The notes below the pieces were generated by a model that was given only the letters and a program-made list of their open reading frames with translations, had not been told where the DNA came from and made no database searches. From the IMG/VR virus record IMGVR_UViG_3300003321_000691, positions 32,001 to 96,000 of that record: DNA of 64,000 nucleotides, one strand, 5' to 3'. This DNA is from a virus. Of this stretch, positions 54,209-61,861 are shown piece by piece. The translations under genes and the position numbers were made by a program. Numbering within the stretch: the stretch's first letter is position 1; each line of letters begins with the position of its first letter.

Positions 54209-54852
54209 GCGACCGATTCCTCAGTACTCTGCATGTTCTCGGTCCAGTCGTTCTGCCAACCTGGGGCAACATACGCATCATGATGATGCCGTTCCACACG
54301 GACGACGTCTACGGCTCTCTGCCGAGTGACCTTCGTCGTTGGGCGAAGACTATCCAACAGATGGTTGCGGGCGCGCCGGCCGGTGTTGGCTATCTCACTA
54401 TCGATGAGGCGCCCGTCCGCAAGGGCGAGACGCACCGACGTCCAGGTCTGCATGTCGACGGCATCGGCCCGGACGGTAAGGCTGGCGGATGGGGCGGAGG
54501 CGGCGGCTACGGCGCGAACGGGATGACGATGGTCTCCAGTCACATCGGCTGCCGCGCGTACGCGCAAACGTTCGATGGTGCGCCTGGTCCCGATGGCGAC
54601 TGCGCCCACCTCGCCTCGCAGTGTGACAAGCACCGCGCGGTCGATCTCAAGCCTGAAATGATCTACTTGTGCTCGCCACTGACCGTACATGAGGCACTAC
54701 CGATGAGCGAGGATACGTGGCGCCAGTTCTGTCGCGTGTCATTCCCGTCGGACTCGCCTTGGTACGAGGGCTACACTGAGAACCCGCTCGGCATCAAGCC
54801 GACCGGGCCGATTCACCCGCGCCGTAGCGCGGAGATGGAGTACCGCCCGTGA
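54205..54852 (+). CDS. Possible Fe(II)/2-oxoglutarate-like or cupin-fold protein
   Basis: The 215-residue product starts at ATG 54205. GETHRRPGLHVDGIGPDG carries a HxD-like pair, and LCSPLTVHEALPMSED a distal His with a later Arg, the order found in double-stranded beta-helix dioxygenases. A Gly-rich loop (GGWGGGGGYGANG) lies between. The blocks look strongly conserved, but the enzyme class is an inference. Confidence 0.45.
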   Translation: MSDRFLSTLHVLGPVVLPTWGNIRIMMMPFHTDDVYGSLPSDLRRWAKTIQQMVAGAPAGVGYLTIDEAPVRKGETHRRPGLHVDGIGPDGKAGGWGGGGGYGANGMTMVSSHIGCRAYAQTFDGAPGPDGDCAHLASQCDKHRAVDLKPEMIYLCSPLTVHEALPMSEDTWRQFCRVSFPSDSPWYEGYTENPLGIKPTGPIHPRRSAEMEYRP

Positions 54853-55220
54853 AGCGACGCCCCGACCACACCCCAGACAACCCGGACGTGTTCGTGTTCG
54901 GCTCGAACGAGCTAGGCATTCACGGCGCCGGTGCGGCACGCTACGCCAGAATCCAGCTCGGCGCCAAACAACGCGTCGGCCTAGCCAAGAACGAGCGCTC
55001 GTACGCGCTACCGACATGCAGCGAGCCGGGCATCCCGTTGTCGCTCGCCCAAGTCGGGGTCTACGTTGGCCTGTTCATCGTCTGCGCGAAGGCTCGCCCT
55101 GACCTGCGGTTCTACGTCTCGCCGGTCGGGTGCGGCCTCGCTGGCTACACCGAGGACGAGATCGCGCCGCTGTTCAAGGACGCGCCCGAGAACTGCGAAT
55201 TGCCGGAGGGCTGGCGATGA
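54849..55220 (+). CDS. Macrodomain-like phage protein (A1S_2505-type)
   Basis: The 123-residue product starts at GTG 54849. DVFVFGSNELGIHGAGAARYA, ERSYALPTCS and RFYVSPVGCGLAGYTEDEIAPLF match a phage non-structural protein family with macrodomain-like character. The GSNxxGxHGAGAA loop would bind ADP-ribose or a related nucleotide. It could bind or remove ADP-ribose signals during infection; the reaction is not shown. Confidence 0.65.
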   Translation: MKRRPDHTPDNPDVFVFGSNELGIHGAGAARYARIQLGAKQRVGLAKNERSYALPTCSEPGIPLSLAQVGVYVGLFIVCAKARPDLRFYVSPVGCGLAGYTEDEIAPLFKDAPENCELPEGWR

Positions 55221-55477
55221 TTGCCTGGACGCTAACGACCAACTACGGCGGCCCCAAGTTGAAACGTTTCGACGCACGGGTCGGCCACCTTCATGTTGGT
55301 TGTGAAGACAACGGCGAAGGCTGGTTCAACTGGTGGGTTGCGACCGCGGAACAAGGCGTGGCACCGGGTGAGTGGATGTGCCTGAAGACGGGCGGCGCGA
55401 AGTCCGAAGACGAAGCAAAGCTCCAGATACACTCTGCTGTCATCGAGATCGTCATGCGAATGCTGGAGGGGCTGTGA
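55217..55477 (+). CDS. Hypothetical protein
   Basis: The 86-residue product starts at ATG 55217. Beta-rich with several Trp (GEGWFNWWVATAEQGVAPGE) and a C-terminal helix. Overlaps both neighbours by four bases. Confidence 0.5.
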   Translation: MIAWTLTTNYGGPKLKRFDARVGHLHVGCEDNGEGWFNWWVATAEQGVAPGEWMCLKTGGAKSEDEAKLQIHSAVIEIVMRMLEGL

Positions 55478-55713
55478 CTTACGTCGCCATCGTTCGCCGG
55501 CCCGACCGCACGATGCTGACCGTCATCCGGTCCAGCGACAAGCGCAAGCTGCTTGACTACGTCACAAAACGCTGTCTGGGCGGAGCGGTGCGCAGCGAGC
55601 GCGGCAAGCACATCGTCCGGGCATGGCTAGAGACGCCCGACTACCAAGCCACGTGCGTGTACGGTGTCAATGGACGCTACGTGGAGTTGTTCGATACAGT
55701 GGAGCTGCCATGA
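55474..55713 (+). CDS. Hypothetical protein
   Basis: The 79-residue product starts at GTG 55474. Strand-rich with basic loops (VAIVRRPDRTMLTVIRSSDK). No family is recognised. Confidence 0.5.
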   Translation: MTYVAIVRRPDRTMLTVIRSSDKRKLLDYVTKRCLGGAVRSERGKHIVRAWLETPDYQATCVYGVNGRYVELFDTVELP

Positions 55714-56033
55714 CCAAGCTGTTAGACGTCCCCGCTGCTGCCAAGAAGATCGGCATCGCGCCATCCACCGTTCGCGGCATGATCGCTCGCGGCGAGCTGC
55801 CACACACCAAGGACGCTTCCGGGCGTGTATGGCTCGAAGCTGCTGACGTCGCGGCAACCCCGCGGCGCTCGCGCGGGCGCCAGCCCCAGGACCCCAAGAA
55901 CCTGATCGGGCGTCTGTACAAGAGCCAGGTCGCCAAGCTAGGGTCCATCCAGGAAGTCGCCGACAAGTACCAATTGACGCACCAGGCCGTCAGCGATGCC
56001 ATTGCGCGTTATGAGGCGGCCTCGCGGCGTTAG
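55710..56033 (+). CDS. HTH DNA-binding protein
   Basis: The 107-residue product starts at ATG 55710. Residues 5-45 (VPAAAKKIGIAPSTVRGMIARGELP) are a MerR/excisionase-like winged helix motif. A second HTH-like segment (IQEVADKYQLTHQAVSDAIARY) is at the end, separated by a basic linker. It closes the operon before a strong terminator and could be the regulator of the palindrome-containing promoters. Confidence 0.68.
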   Translation: MTKLLDVPAAAKKIGIAPSTVRGMIARGELPHTKDASGRVWLEAADVAATPRRSRGRQPQDPKNLIGRLYKSQVAKLGSIQEVADKYQLTHQAVSDAIARYEAASRR

Positions 56034-56056
56034 CTCCCGCACACGCCATGTGGGAT

Positions 56057-56102
56057 AGCCCGGCGCGTCAACGCTAAGTTGGCGTACCCGGGCTGTTTTT
56101 TT
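56057..56102 (+). terminator. Rho-independent terminator
   Basis: AGCCCGG (56057-56063) pairs with CCGGGCT, with an inner GTCAAC...GTTGGC stem, followed by GTTTTTTT. It terminates the right early operon after the HTH gene. The T-run continues directly into the next promoter (CCCCTTGCGG). Confidence 0.85.
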
Positions 56103-56106
56103 CCCC

Positions 56107-56135
56107 TTGCGGAGGGGACCGGGGCTGCTTACGTT
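56107..56135 (+). promoter_or_regulatory. Promoter after the terminator
   Basis: TTGCGG (56107-56112), 17-base spacer and TACGTT (56130-56135), followed by GTTGGTGTAGG as at 48433. The ATG of the next gene is at 56158 behind GGAAGGAAG. Confidence 0.75.
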
Positions 56136-56157
56136 GTTGGTGTAGGAAGGAAGCGCG

Positions 56158-57072
56158 ATGAAAACCCTGGTCACCGAACTTGCTGTTTTCGCTCCTGGCC
56201 ACGGCCCGGCGTACGGCTGCGGCGGCTCCCGGTACTACTGGCACTTCGACACGGAGTACCCGTGCGGCGGTTGCCACGCGTGCGTCCCGGAGGGCAAGGC
56301 GGCCTACTTCGTCGGCTTGTTCATCTACCGCGCCGCGCACTTCGCGGCGGTCTCCGCTTCCGCCAGCGCCTACGGCGCGCTCGCGGCGGTCGGTAAGGCG
56401 GTCGCTGCGGCGGCTGCTCCCGGTGCCGGCGTCGGCGCGTTCGTCACTGGTGCCATCGCGGTCTGGAACGAGCACACGAAGGGCGCGTGGTACGAAGTGA
56501 CTGGCAAGCGCGGCACCGCCAAAGCCCACTTCGGCAAGGTCGGTGAGTGCGTCTGGGTCGGCGAACGCGGCTTCACCAAGTACGGCCACACCAGCTACTC
56601 CGTCCGGGTCGGCATCAAGCCGCTCGGCGCCAGCGAGGCCCTGTTCGTCCCCGCTTCCTGCGTGACTCGTGTGCTCCCGCCAGCTGAGGCTCTCCCCGCC
56701 ATCGCGGCGAAGGAGGCGGCCGTCGCGGAAAAGGCGGCCCGCACGCCCCTCGCGGCCGGCAAGGGTTCGATCGTCACCGTCGCATTCGGCCCGTGCGCGG
56801 GCGCGATTGGTCGGGTGTTCTGGGTCGGCTCTGGCAAGGGCGGCCCGCGGTTCGGCCTCGACCCTGACCTCGACCGGAAGAAGGGCCGGTGCCCGTCTCC
56901 GCTCTGGGTAGACGCCCGGGACTGCGTCGCGTACGTCCCGCCGGTGTCTGCGGCCAAGGTCGCGTTCCCGCCGAAGACCGTCGCCGAGGCGGCTGCCCCG
57001 GTGCCTGCTCCGGTGACCGCCAAGAAGATGCCCAAAGTCGTGTTCGAGAAAGCGAAGGAGATTACACTGTGA
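56158..57072 (+). CDS. Hypothetical protein with two beta-barrel-like segments
   Basis: The 304-residue product starts at ATG 56158. The N-terminal part has CGGSRYYWHF and CGGCHACVPEG, a probable zinc site, then an Ala-rich helix. GAWYEVTGKRGTAKAHFGKVGECVW and GSIVTVAFGPCAGAIGRVFWVG look like two SH3/KOW-like barrels. The C-terminus is Ala/Pro/Lys-rich. First gene of its operon. Confidence 0.55.
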   Translation: MKTLVTELAVFAPGHGPAYGCGGSRYYWHFDTEYPCGGCHACVPEGKAAYFVGLFIYRAAHFAAVSASASAYGALAAVGKAVAAAAAPGAGVGAFVTGAIAVWNEHTKGAWYEVTGKRGTAKAHFGKVGECVWVGERGFTKYGHTSYSVRVGIKPLGASEALFVPASCVTRVLPPAEALPAIAAKEAAVAEKAARTPLAAGKGSIVTVAFGPCAGAIGRVFWVGSGKGGPRFGLDPDLDRKKGRCPSPLWVDARDCVAYVPPVSAAKVAFPPKTVAEAAAPVPAPVTAKKMPKVVFEKAKEITL

Positions 57073-57551
57073 CCCCCATCTATGGCCACACCAGCGAAGC
57101 GACCGCGTACGAAGTCGCCGACTACCCCTACGGGTACAACCTGCGTTGCAAAATCCGGTACTGGATCGAGTTCAAGCCCAAGCACGGCTTCCGCTTCGTG
57201 TCCCAGACCCTGAACCCCAAGAACGGACGCTGGAACAAGCCAAAGCCCTCGATCTACATCGAGTTCGGCATGGCGATGTACCTTGACGCGGAGAACCACG
57301 TCCAGTTCCGCGGCATCGGGCAGTACTCCAGCGCGGAGGACATCCTCGCTTTCATCAAGGACTTCCCGGGCACGGACTTCAGCGTACTCACCAAGGTTAT
57401 CCCGGCAAAGATCAAGTACGCGCAGATGCGACTCGAAGGCAAGGCCTTCATCACCATCAATGGCCAGCGCGTCCCGGACTCCGAGGCCGAGTTGACCCGG
57501 TTCAAGGCCGAGATCGCGCTGCTCGAAGAGGCCAAGGCGGTGCTCTCGTGA
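57069..57551 (+). CDS. Hypothetical phage protein
   Basis: The 160-residue product starts at GTG 57069. CKIRYWIEFKPKHGFRFVSQTLNPKNGRWNKP is a pattern I have seen in small phage proteins of unknown function. A helical C-terminal half follows. No enzyme motif is seen. Confidence 0.5.
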   Translation: MTPIYGHTSEATAYEVADYPYGYNLRCKIRYWIEFKPKHGFRFVSQTLNPKNGRWNKPKPSIYIEFGMAMYLDAENHVQFRGIGQYSSAEDILAFIKDFPGTDFSVLTKVIPAKIKYAQMRLEGKAFITINGQRVPDSEAELTRFKAEIALLEEAKAVLS

Positions 57552-57781
57552 AGCCCGAAGGCCCCGGTAGTCATCTCAACGGTTATCGCGTCGACCTCGC
57601 GGTGAAGCGTCCCGACGGCACATACGTCGTACTCGTGGATCGCGGCACCGCGCCCCCGAACCAGCACCCGTACGTCACCGCAATCTGGTACCCGGAATGT
57701 GGTGACAGCTGGAACCTCGGGCACTACTTCACCACTCGCCGCGCCGCACTCATCGACTTTGGCAAACGGGAGGCCGCATGA
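57548..57781 (+). CDS. Hypothetical protein
   Basis: The 77-residue product starts at GTG 57548. Beta-rich (VDLAVKRPDGTYVVLVDRG), with WYPECGDSWNLGHYF. Overlaps the next ATG (ATGA). Confidence 0.5.
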   Translation: MKPEGPGSHLNGYRVDLAVKRPDGTYVVLVDRGTAPPNQHPYVTAIWYPECGDSWNLGHYFTTRRAALIDFGKREAA

Positions 57782-58251
57782 TTCGGTTCATCGTCGGCTA
57801 CCTCACTGTTCTGATCGCCATCTACGCTTGCCACGCTTCACCGCACGGTGTGCGATGTACCTGGCGCGAGCTGTGGCGACAGCTCTGCCACCGCAAGACA
57901 CGACTCCCGCGCGCCATCGTCCTCTGTCTCGCACTATGCACTGGCTGCGTAGGCTGGTCCCGACACGACACGGCCCGAGAGCTGGCGTTCACCGGCGAGA
58001 TGGCGCTCGACACTGCCCAAAGTATCACCATCGGCGAGCAGTGCATGGAAGAGAACCCGATCGTGGGGATGTGCGGCCAGCGCCTGGCGTTCTACATGCC
58101 TGGGATGGTCATTGTCCACGTGGTCACCTCCGCCCTGCTACCCCCAGACAAACGTCGGGCGTGGCAGTGGCTCACGCTTGGGGTCGAAGGCTCCACCGTG
58201 ATGGCGAACGAGATGGGCGGGTGGGGTGTCGGCGGGAAGGGGAAGTTGTGA
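57778..58251 (+). CDS. Membrane protein
   Basis: The 157-residue product starts at ATG 57778. Hydrophobic segments occur at residues 3-20 (FIVGYLTVLIAIYACHA), 45-58 (AIVLCLALCTGCVGW) and 105-120 (GMVIVHVVTSALLPP). An Cys/Met-rich middle part follows the second. No family is recognised. Confidence 0.5.
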   Translation: MIRFIVGYLTVLIAIYACHASPHGVRCTWRELWRQLCHRKTRLPRAIVLCLALCTGCVGWSRHDTARELAFTGEMALDTAQSITIGEQCMEENPIVGMCGQRLAFYMPGMVIVHVVTSALLPPDKRRAWQWLTLGVEGSTVMANEMGGWGVGGKGKL

Positions 58252-58481
58252 GCCAAGACACCGAGACTCTCGCCGAGGACCTCTACTGCGCCCTCAACGC
58301 GCAGCCACGGCCAAGCTGGAATCGTCTACGCCAGCGGGAGCGGCAACGCTATCTCGACGTCGCATTCGAGATCGTTGTGTCCAACGAGCCCCTCAAAATC
58401 TCACTGCACCGGAGGCTACGCCGCCTGATCGCGGACCAGCGCCAGGGGCAGCTCCGCTTCATGCGGACGGGTGTGCGATGA
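58248..58481 (+). CDS. Small basic helical protein
   Basis: The 77-residue product starts at GTG 58248. Arg-rich helices (WNRLRQRERQRYLDVAFEIV). Overlaps its neighbours by four bases. Confidence 0.5.
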   Translation: MSQDTETLAEDLYCALNAQPRPSWNRLRQRERQRYLDVAFEIVVSNEPLKISLHRRLRRLIADQRQGQLRFMRTGVR

Positions 58482-58618
58482 AACTCCTCCGCAAGATCCT
58501 CTGCGCCGTGTTCGGCCACGACTACTGGCTGTGCGCCAGCCAGTGGCGATGTCACCGCTGTGACAAGTGGCAGTCCCACGAGGACTCCCTGGTCACGGTC
58601 CTGCGGAGGCACCTGTGA
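58478..58618 (+). CDS. Small zinc-ribbon-like protein
   Basis: The 46-residue product starts at ATG 58478. KILCAVFGHDYWLC and WRCHRCDKWQSHED supply Cys and His in a zinc-knuckle-like order, a type of tiny protein found in many phages. The 57 bases after it (58619-58675) hold a GGAGA ribosome site but no clear promoter. Confidence 0.55.
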   Translation: MKLLRKILCAVFGHDYWLCASQWRCHRCDKWQSHEDSLVTVLRRHL

Positions 58619-58675
58619 CGAATTCTGGAATTACTACCCGGCCGCGAGCGTAGTGGTCGGCAAGGAGAAACTGCG

Positions 58676-60220
58676 ATGGGTAACGAGAAACTTGCTCCGA
58701 ACATGAGCCCCGCCTCTGCGATGGCGGTGGCGACCTCTGGCGCCCCGACGCCCACGGAGCAACAGCTCCTCAGCGACTACCGGGTCCTGCTCACCAAGTA
58801 CCGCAACGTCGAGCACGAGGCCATTCACTACCGCGTCATCGCCGAACAAGGCGACGCCATCCTCAAACGCCTGGAGAAGGCCGCGCACCTGCTTGGTGTC
58901 GTGGTCGCGGTTCGCGGCGAACGCATGACGATTGTCCAAGGCACTCAGGTCATGGACATTGGCTACCTCAAGGACGCCAAGGTCGGCGACACGGTCACGC
59001 TCCTGCCCGACAGTATGCAGGCCCTCACGATCGTCAAGGATGCCCCGCCGTCCGCCACGGTCGCGACCGCAGTCTCGACGGCCAAGGACGGCCGCGTCGA
59101 GGTCAACGCCGATGGCGTTGGCCGGCGCCTGGCCATCTGCCAGGTCCCGTGCGATGCGGGCGACCGCGTGCTCACCGACCTCTCGCTCTCGGTCGTGTTC
59201 GAGAACCTCGGCAAGCCCAAGAGCCTGCTCACGTTCGAGAAGTCGACCGGCATCACCTGGGACGACATCGGCGGCCAGGAAGAGGCCAAGCGCGTCCTCC
59301 GCGACGCGATCGAGACCCCAGTCAAGCACCGGGAGCTGTACACCAAGTACGGCCGCAAGCCGACCAAGGGTATCCTCTTGGACGGTCCTCCCGGCACCGG
59401 CAAGACCCTCCTCGCCAAGGCGTCGGCCACGGCGCTCGCCCGCGTGCACGGTCACGAGATTTCCCCCGGCTTCATCTACGTCAAGGGGCCCTCGCTGCTC
59501 TCGAAGTGGGTCGGCGAATCGGAGGCCTCCGTCCGCGCCATCTTCGCCGCCGCTCGCGAGCACGCCAAGGAGCACGGCTACCAGGCTCTCGTCTTCATTG
59601 ACGAGTGCGAGGCCGTGCTCGGCAAGCGCGGCAACGAGCGGTCGGGCATCCTGACCCAGACCATGGTCCCGCAGTTCCTCGCGGAGATGGACGGCCTGGA
59701 CGACAACGGCCCGCTCATCCTGCTCGCCACCAACCGCCCCGGCGATCTCGACCCCGCGATCGTTCGCGAGGGCCGCGTCGACCACAAGGTCAAAGTGGGT
59801 CGCCCAGACCGTGCCGCGGTCGAGCGCATCGCGCAGATCCACCTCAAGAACCGGCCGGCCGCGAGCGGCACGTCCGCGGAGGAGCTGGCCTCTGCCATCG
59901 CGGCGCTCGTCGCGACCGAATCGGTCTATACCGTACAGGTGGGCCAGCACGAGGTCCCGCTCCGGCTCTTGGCCTTCGCCTCCGGCGCCATGATCGCCGG
60001 CATCGTCGAGTCGGCCTCCGAAGCGGCGCTGCACCGCGACGTCGCCTCTGGCGGGTTCTCAGGGATCCGCATCGAGGACATCAAAGCGGGCGTCAAGCAC
60101 GCCATCGACAACCTCACCAACATCGACCCCACCGAGGCGGTGCTGGAGCTGCTGCGCAGCAACGAGGAGTTGTCGGCTGCCGCGAAGGAGACGCCTCCGA
60201 GTGTCAAACTGGTGAACTAA
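58676..60220 (+). CDS. Proteasomal-type AAA+ ATPase (Mpa/ARC/PAN-like)
   Basis: The 514-residue product starts at ATG 58676 behind AAGGAG. Residues 25-70 form a coiled coil (LLTKYRNVEHEAIHYRVIAE). Residues 70-190 are OB-fold-like and beta-rich. The AAA core has WDDIGGQEEAKRVLRDAIETP, GILLDGPPGTGKTLLAK (Walker A, near 237), SKWVGESEASVRAIF (pore loop and arginine region), VFIDECEAVLGKR (Walker B, near 306) and LATNRPGDLDPAIVREGRVD. Coiled coil plus OB plus one AAA domain is the architecture of ring ATPases that feed proteins to proteasomes. No C-terminal HbYX motif is present (ends KLVN). Confidence 0.82.
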   Translation: MGNEKLAPNMSPASAMAVATSGAPTPTEQQLLSDYRVLLTKYRNVEHEAIHYRVIAEQGDAILKRLEKAAHLLGVVVAVRGERMTIVQGTQVMDIGYLKDAKVGDTVTLLPDSMQALTIVKDAPPSATVATAVSTAKDGRVEVNADGVGRRLAICQVPCDAGDRVLTDLSLSVVFENLGKPKSLLTFEKSTGITWDDIGGQEEAKRVLRDAIETPVKHRELYTKYGRKPTKGILLDGPPGTGKTLLAKASATALARVHGHEISPGFIYVKGPSLLSKWVGESEASVRAIFAAAREHAKEHGYQALVFIDECEAVLGKRGNERSGILTQTMVPQFLAEMDGLDDNGPLILLATNRPGDLDPAIVREGRVDHKVKVGRPDRAAVERIAQIHLKNRPAASGTSAEELASAIAALVATESVYTVQVGQHEVPLRLLAFASGAMIAGIVESASEAALHRDVASGGFSGIRIEDIKAGVKHAIDNLTNIDPTEAVLELLRSNEELSAAAKETPPSVKLVN

Positions 60221-60222
60221 CC

Positions 60223-60378
60223 ATGAATGACCAACTCAAGAAGCTCATCGGCACGAGCGTCCTGCCCAAGGACCGCAAGCCGACCGAGGCGCACCTCCCG
60301 CCCGAGGAGGTCCAAGTCGACGACAAGGGCGAGCCCATCTACAAGCGCTGCCCCAACTGCGGTGGGTACCACGGATGA
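60223..60378 (+). CDS. Small protein with CPxCG end
   Basis: The 51-residue product starts at ATG 60223, two bases after the ATPase stop. It is charged and ends YKRCPNCGGYHG, half of a zinc ribbon. It could be an accessory to the ATPase. Confidence 0.5.
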   Translation: MNDQLKKLIGTSVLPKDRKPTEAHLPPEEVQVDDKGEPIYKRCPNCGGYHG

Positions 60379-60893
60379 AGCTCCGCGACCTCCCTGTCGG
60401 TGCTCTGTTCCGTTTCGTTCCCGGACCATCACCGACACATCCGAGCATCCAACTGACGCTGACTCTGATGATCGTCCCGCCGCAAACCGATGACTGGAAC
60501 GATCGCTACGCGTACGAAGCCGCCCACAAGATCCCAGGGACACTAGGCTACGCCTGGTCCGCCCGCCGCGACGGCGTATTCGGGGCGTGCGAGGTCAAGG
60601 ACGTGGATCTCATGTACGCCGATACAAACGATCCCCTGTACTCCAGCTGCGCTTGGGAGGTAGCCCGACTCGTCGGTGAACGCTCGCGCGAACCGAAGAT
60701 GGTGTCGTACCCGAAAGACCCCACACCGATTCTAGGCATCATCGCGGTCGGACGCGAAGCGCACTGCACCACACCGGACTGCGTCAAGCTCGGCACGACC
60801 GTCGAGCTGGGCGCCTCAGGCCTGTGCTACTGCTGTGGCAAGCCACTCAAGCGTGGTGAGGGCCCACCACGGGTGACGATCAGCATTGGATGA
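60375..60893 (+). CDS. Hypothetical protein with C-terminal zinc site
   Basis: The 172-residue product starts at ATG 60375. A beta-rich N-terminal part (LPVGALFRFVPGPSPTHPS) is followed by HCTTPDCVKLG and LCYCCGKPLKRGEG, a four-Cys zinc site. No family is recognised. Confidence 0.5.
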   Translation: MKLRDLPVGALFRFVPGPSPTHPSIQLTLTLMIVPPQTDDWNDRYAYEAAHKIPGTLGYAWSARRDGVFGACEVKDVDLMYADTNDPLYSSCAWEVARLVGERSREPKMVSYPKDPTPILGIIAVGREAHCTTPDCVKLGTTVELGASGLCYCCGKPLKRGEGPPRVTISIG

Positions 60894-61185
60894 GCTAGCT
60901 GCACTCGCATCCTGCCGCCTCCACCTGTGGTGGCTGACACGCCCACTCGCGCGGCCGGGTGTGCGTGTGTTCAGAGACGGCCTCCGCGCATTCCTGGCCG
61001 CGGACGTCCGCCGGCAGCTTCGTCACGTGGGTATCTGGGGCGAAGGTGATCGCGTCGACGTGCGCGTCACCGCCGACGGGCACGCGATCATCCACTGGCG
61101 TCACGGCTCCGAGGAGCTGGGCGTCTCGCTGGTGGTGGAGGGGCTGGGAATCGAACCCGACCGCTCTCGCGGCACATCGGTTTAG
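60886..61185 (+). CDS. Hypothetical protein overlapping the first tRNA
   Basis: The 99-residue frame starts at TTG 60886. Residues 1-85 look plausible (LHLWWLTRPLARPGVRVFRDGLRAFLAADV, VDVRVTADGHAIIHWRHG). The last residues are the antisense reading of tRNA-Ser(GCT), so the true end is uncertain. Confidence 0.4.
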   Translation: MDELAALASCRLHLWWLTRPLARPGVRVFRDGLRAFLAADVRRQLRHVGIWGEGDRVDVRVTADGHAIIHWRHGSEELGVSLVVEGLGIEPDRSRGTSV

Positions 61186-61221
61186 CAAACCGCGCTAGGC
61201 ACCCGCACAGGCTGCCCCTCC
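61133..61221 (-). tRNA. tRNA-Ser(GCT)
   Basis: GGAGGGG pairs with CCCCTCC; anticodon loop TTGCTAA on a GCGGT/ACCG stem; long variable arm as in class II; T arm TCGGG-TTCGATT-CCCAG. CCA is encoded. Confidence 0.9.
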
Positions 61222-61245
61222 ATAGTTGACGATGATGACGACAGG

Positions 61246-61330
61246 TGGCGGAAGAGTTAGGAATCGAACCCGACCGTGAGGCAGACGCGGTTTTCGAGAC
61301 CGCCGGGAGCCCATGCTCCCCTACTCTTCC
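61246..61330 (-). tRNA. tRNA-Ser(CGA)
   Basis: GGAAGAG pairs with CTCTTCC; loop CTCGAAA on GCGGT/ACCGC; long variable arm supports Ser. Encoded CCA, discriminator G. Confidence 0.88.
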
Positions 61331-61337
61331 AAAATCG

Positions 61338-61409
61338 TAGCCGCGACGGGTGTCGAACCCGCCCCATTCGCTTGAAAGGCGAACCGCCGCACCGGCAGCG
61401 TCCGCGGCT
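61338..61409 (-). tRNA. tRNA-Glu(TTC)
   Basis: AGCCGCG pairs with CGCGGCT; loop CTTTCAA on TTCGC/GCGAA; T arm CGGGT-TCGACA-type loop is regular. No encoded CCA (the following bases read CGA). Confidence 0.85.
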
Positions 61410-61410
61410 A

Positions 61411-61481
61411 TGGTGGCTCCGGCGAGACTCGAACTCGCTCTCCGACGTTCGGAGCGTCGGGTCGGATCCATCCGCAGAGTC
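61411..61481 (-). tRNA. tRNA-Arg(CCG) with shortened D arm
   Basis: Loop CTCCGAA on CGACG/CGTCG and T arm GCGAG-TTCGAGT-CTCGC are perfect, CCA is encoded. The acceptor GACTCTG/CGGAGCC has one A-C mismatch, and the D arm is only CGGA-TGGA-TCCG, with 15 rather than about 19 bases between acceptor and anticodon stem. Confidence 0.75.
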
Positions 61482-61482
61482 G

Positions 61483-61555
61483 TGACCCCGGCAGGACTCG
61501 AACCTGCTCACGCCGGTTTAGGGGACCGGTACGGCTCCTGTGCCGCCTCGGGGAC
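61483..61555 (-). tRNA. tRNA-Arg(CCT), C33
   Basis: Stem CCGGT/ACCGG with loop CCCCTAA gives anticodon CCT and C at position 33. GTCCCCG pairs with CGGGGTC apart from a T-T at 2-71. No encoded CCA; one base separates it from the previous tRNA. Confidence 0.8.
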
Positions 61556-61556
61556 A

Positions 61557-61630
61557 TGGAGTGCACCGAGGGACTCGAACCCTACCCCACATCCGGTTGC
61601 AGCGGATGGCCAGGCCTCCTGGTAGTGCAC
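61557..61630 (-). tRNA. tRNA-Cys(GCA)
   Basis: GTGCACT pairs with GGTGCAC; loop CTGCAAC on CATCCG/CGGATG; encoded CCA with discriminator T. The outer T-stem pair is mismatched. Confidence 0.88.
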
Positions 61631-61631
61631 A

Positions 61632-61705
61632 TGGTTCAGGCCGAGGGACTCGAACCCTCACAGCGCGGGTCAAAGCCGCGCGTCCTACCGTTAGACGAAG
61701 CCTGA
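61632..61705 (-). tRNA. tRNA-Gln(TTG)
   Basis: TCAGGCT pairs with GGCCTGA; loop CTTTGAC on GCGCGG/CCGCGC; T arm GAGGG-TTCGAGT-CCCTC; encoded CCA. Confidence 0.9.
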
Positions 61706-61709
61706 TCGT

Positions 61710-61784
61710 TGGAGCCCAAGCCGGGAATCGAACCCGGACCTCATCCTTACCAAGGACGCATGCGACCATCGCGACTGCAAGGGC
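61710..61784 (-). tRNA. tRNA-Thr(GGT)
   Basis: Loop TTGGTAA on CGTCC/GGATG; T arm CCGGG-TTCGATT-CCCGG; encoded CCA. The acceptor GCCCTTG/CTTGGGC has two T-T mismatches. Confidence 0.85.
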
Positions 61785-61786
61785 AC

Positions 61787-61860
61787 TGGTGGATCCGGAG
61801 GGAGTCGAACCCTCATCGCTCGGTTGCGGGCCGAGCATACGCCCGTTGTAATACGGACCC
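61787..61860 (-). tRNA. tRNA-Ala(CGC), C33
   Basis: GGGTCCG pairs with CGGATCC and includes the G3-U70 wobble that identifies tRNA-Ala. Loop CCCGCAA on CTCGG/CCGAG gives anticodon CGC with C33. Encoded CCA. Confidence 0.88.
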
Positions 61861-61861
61861 A

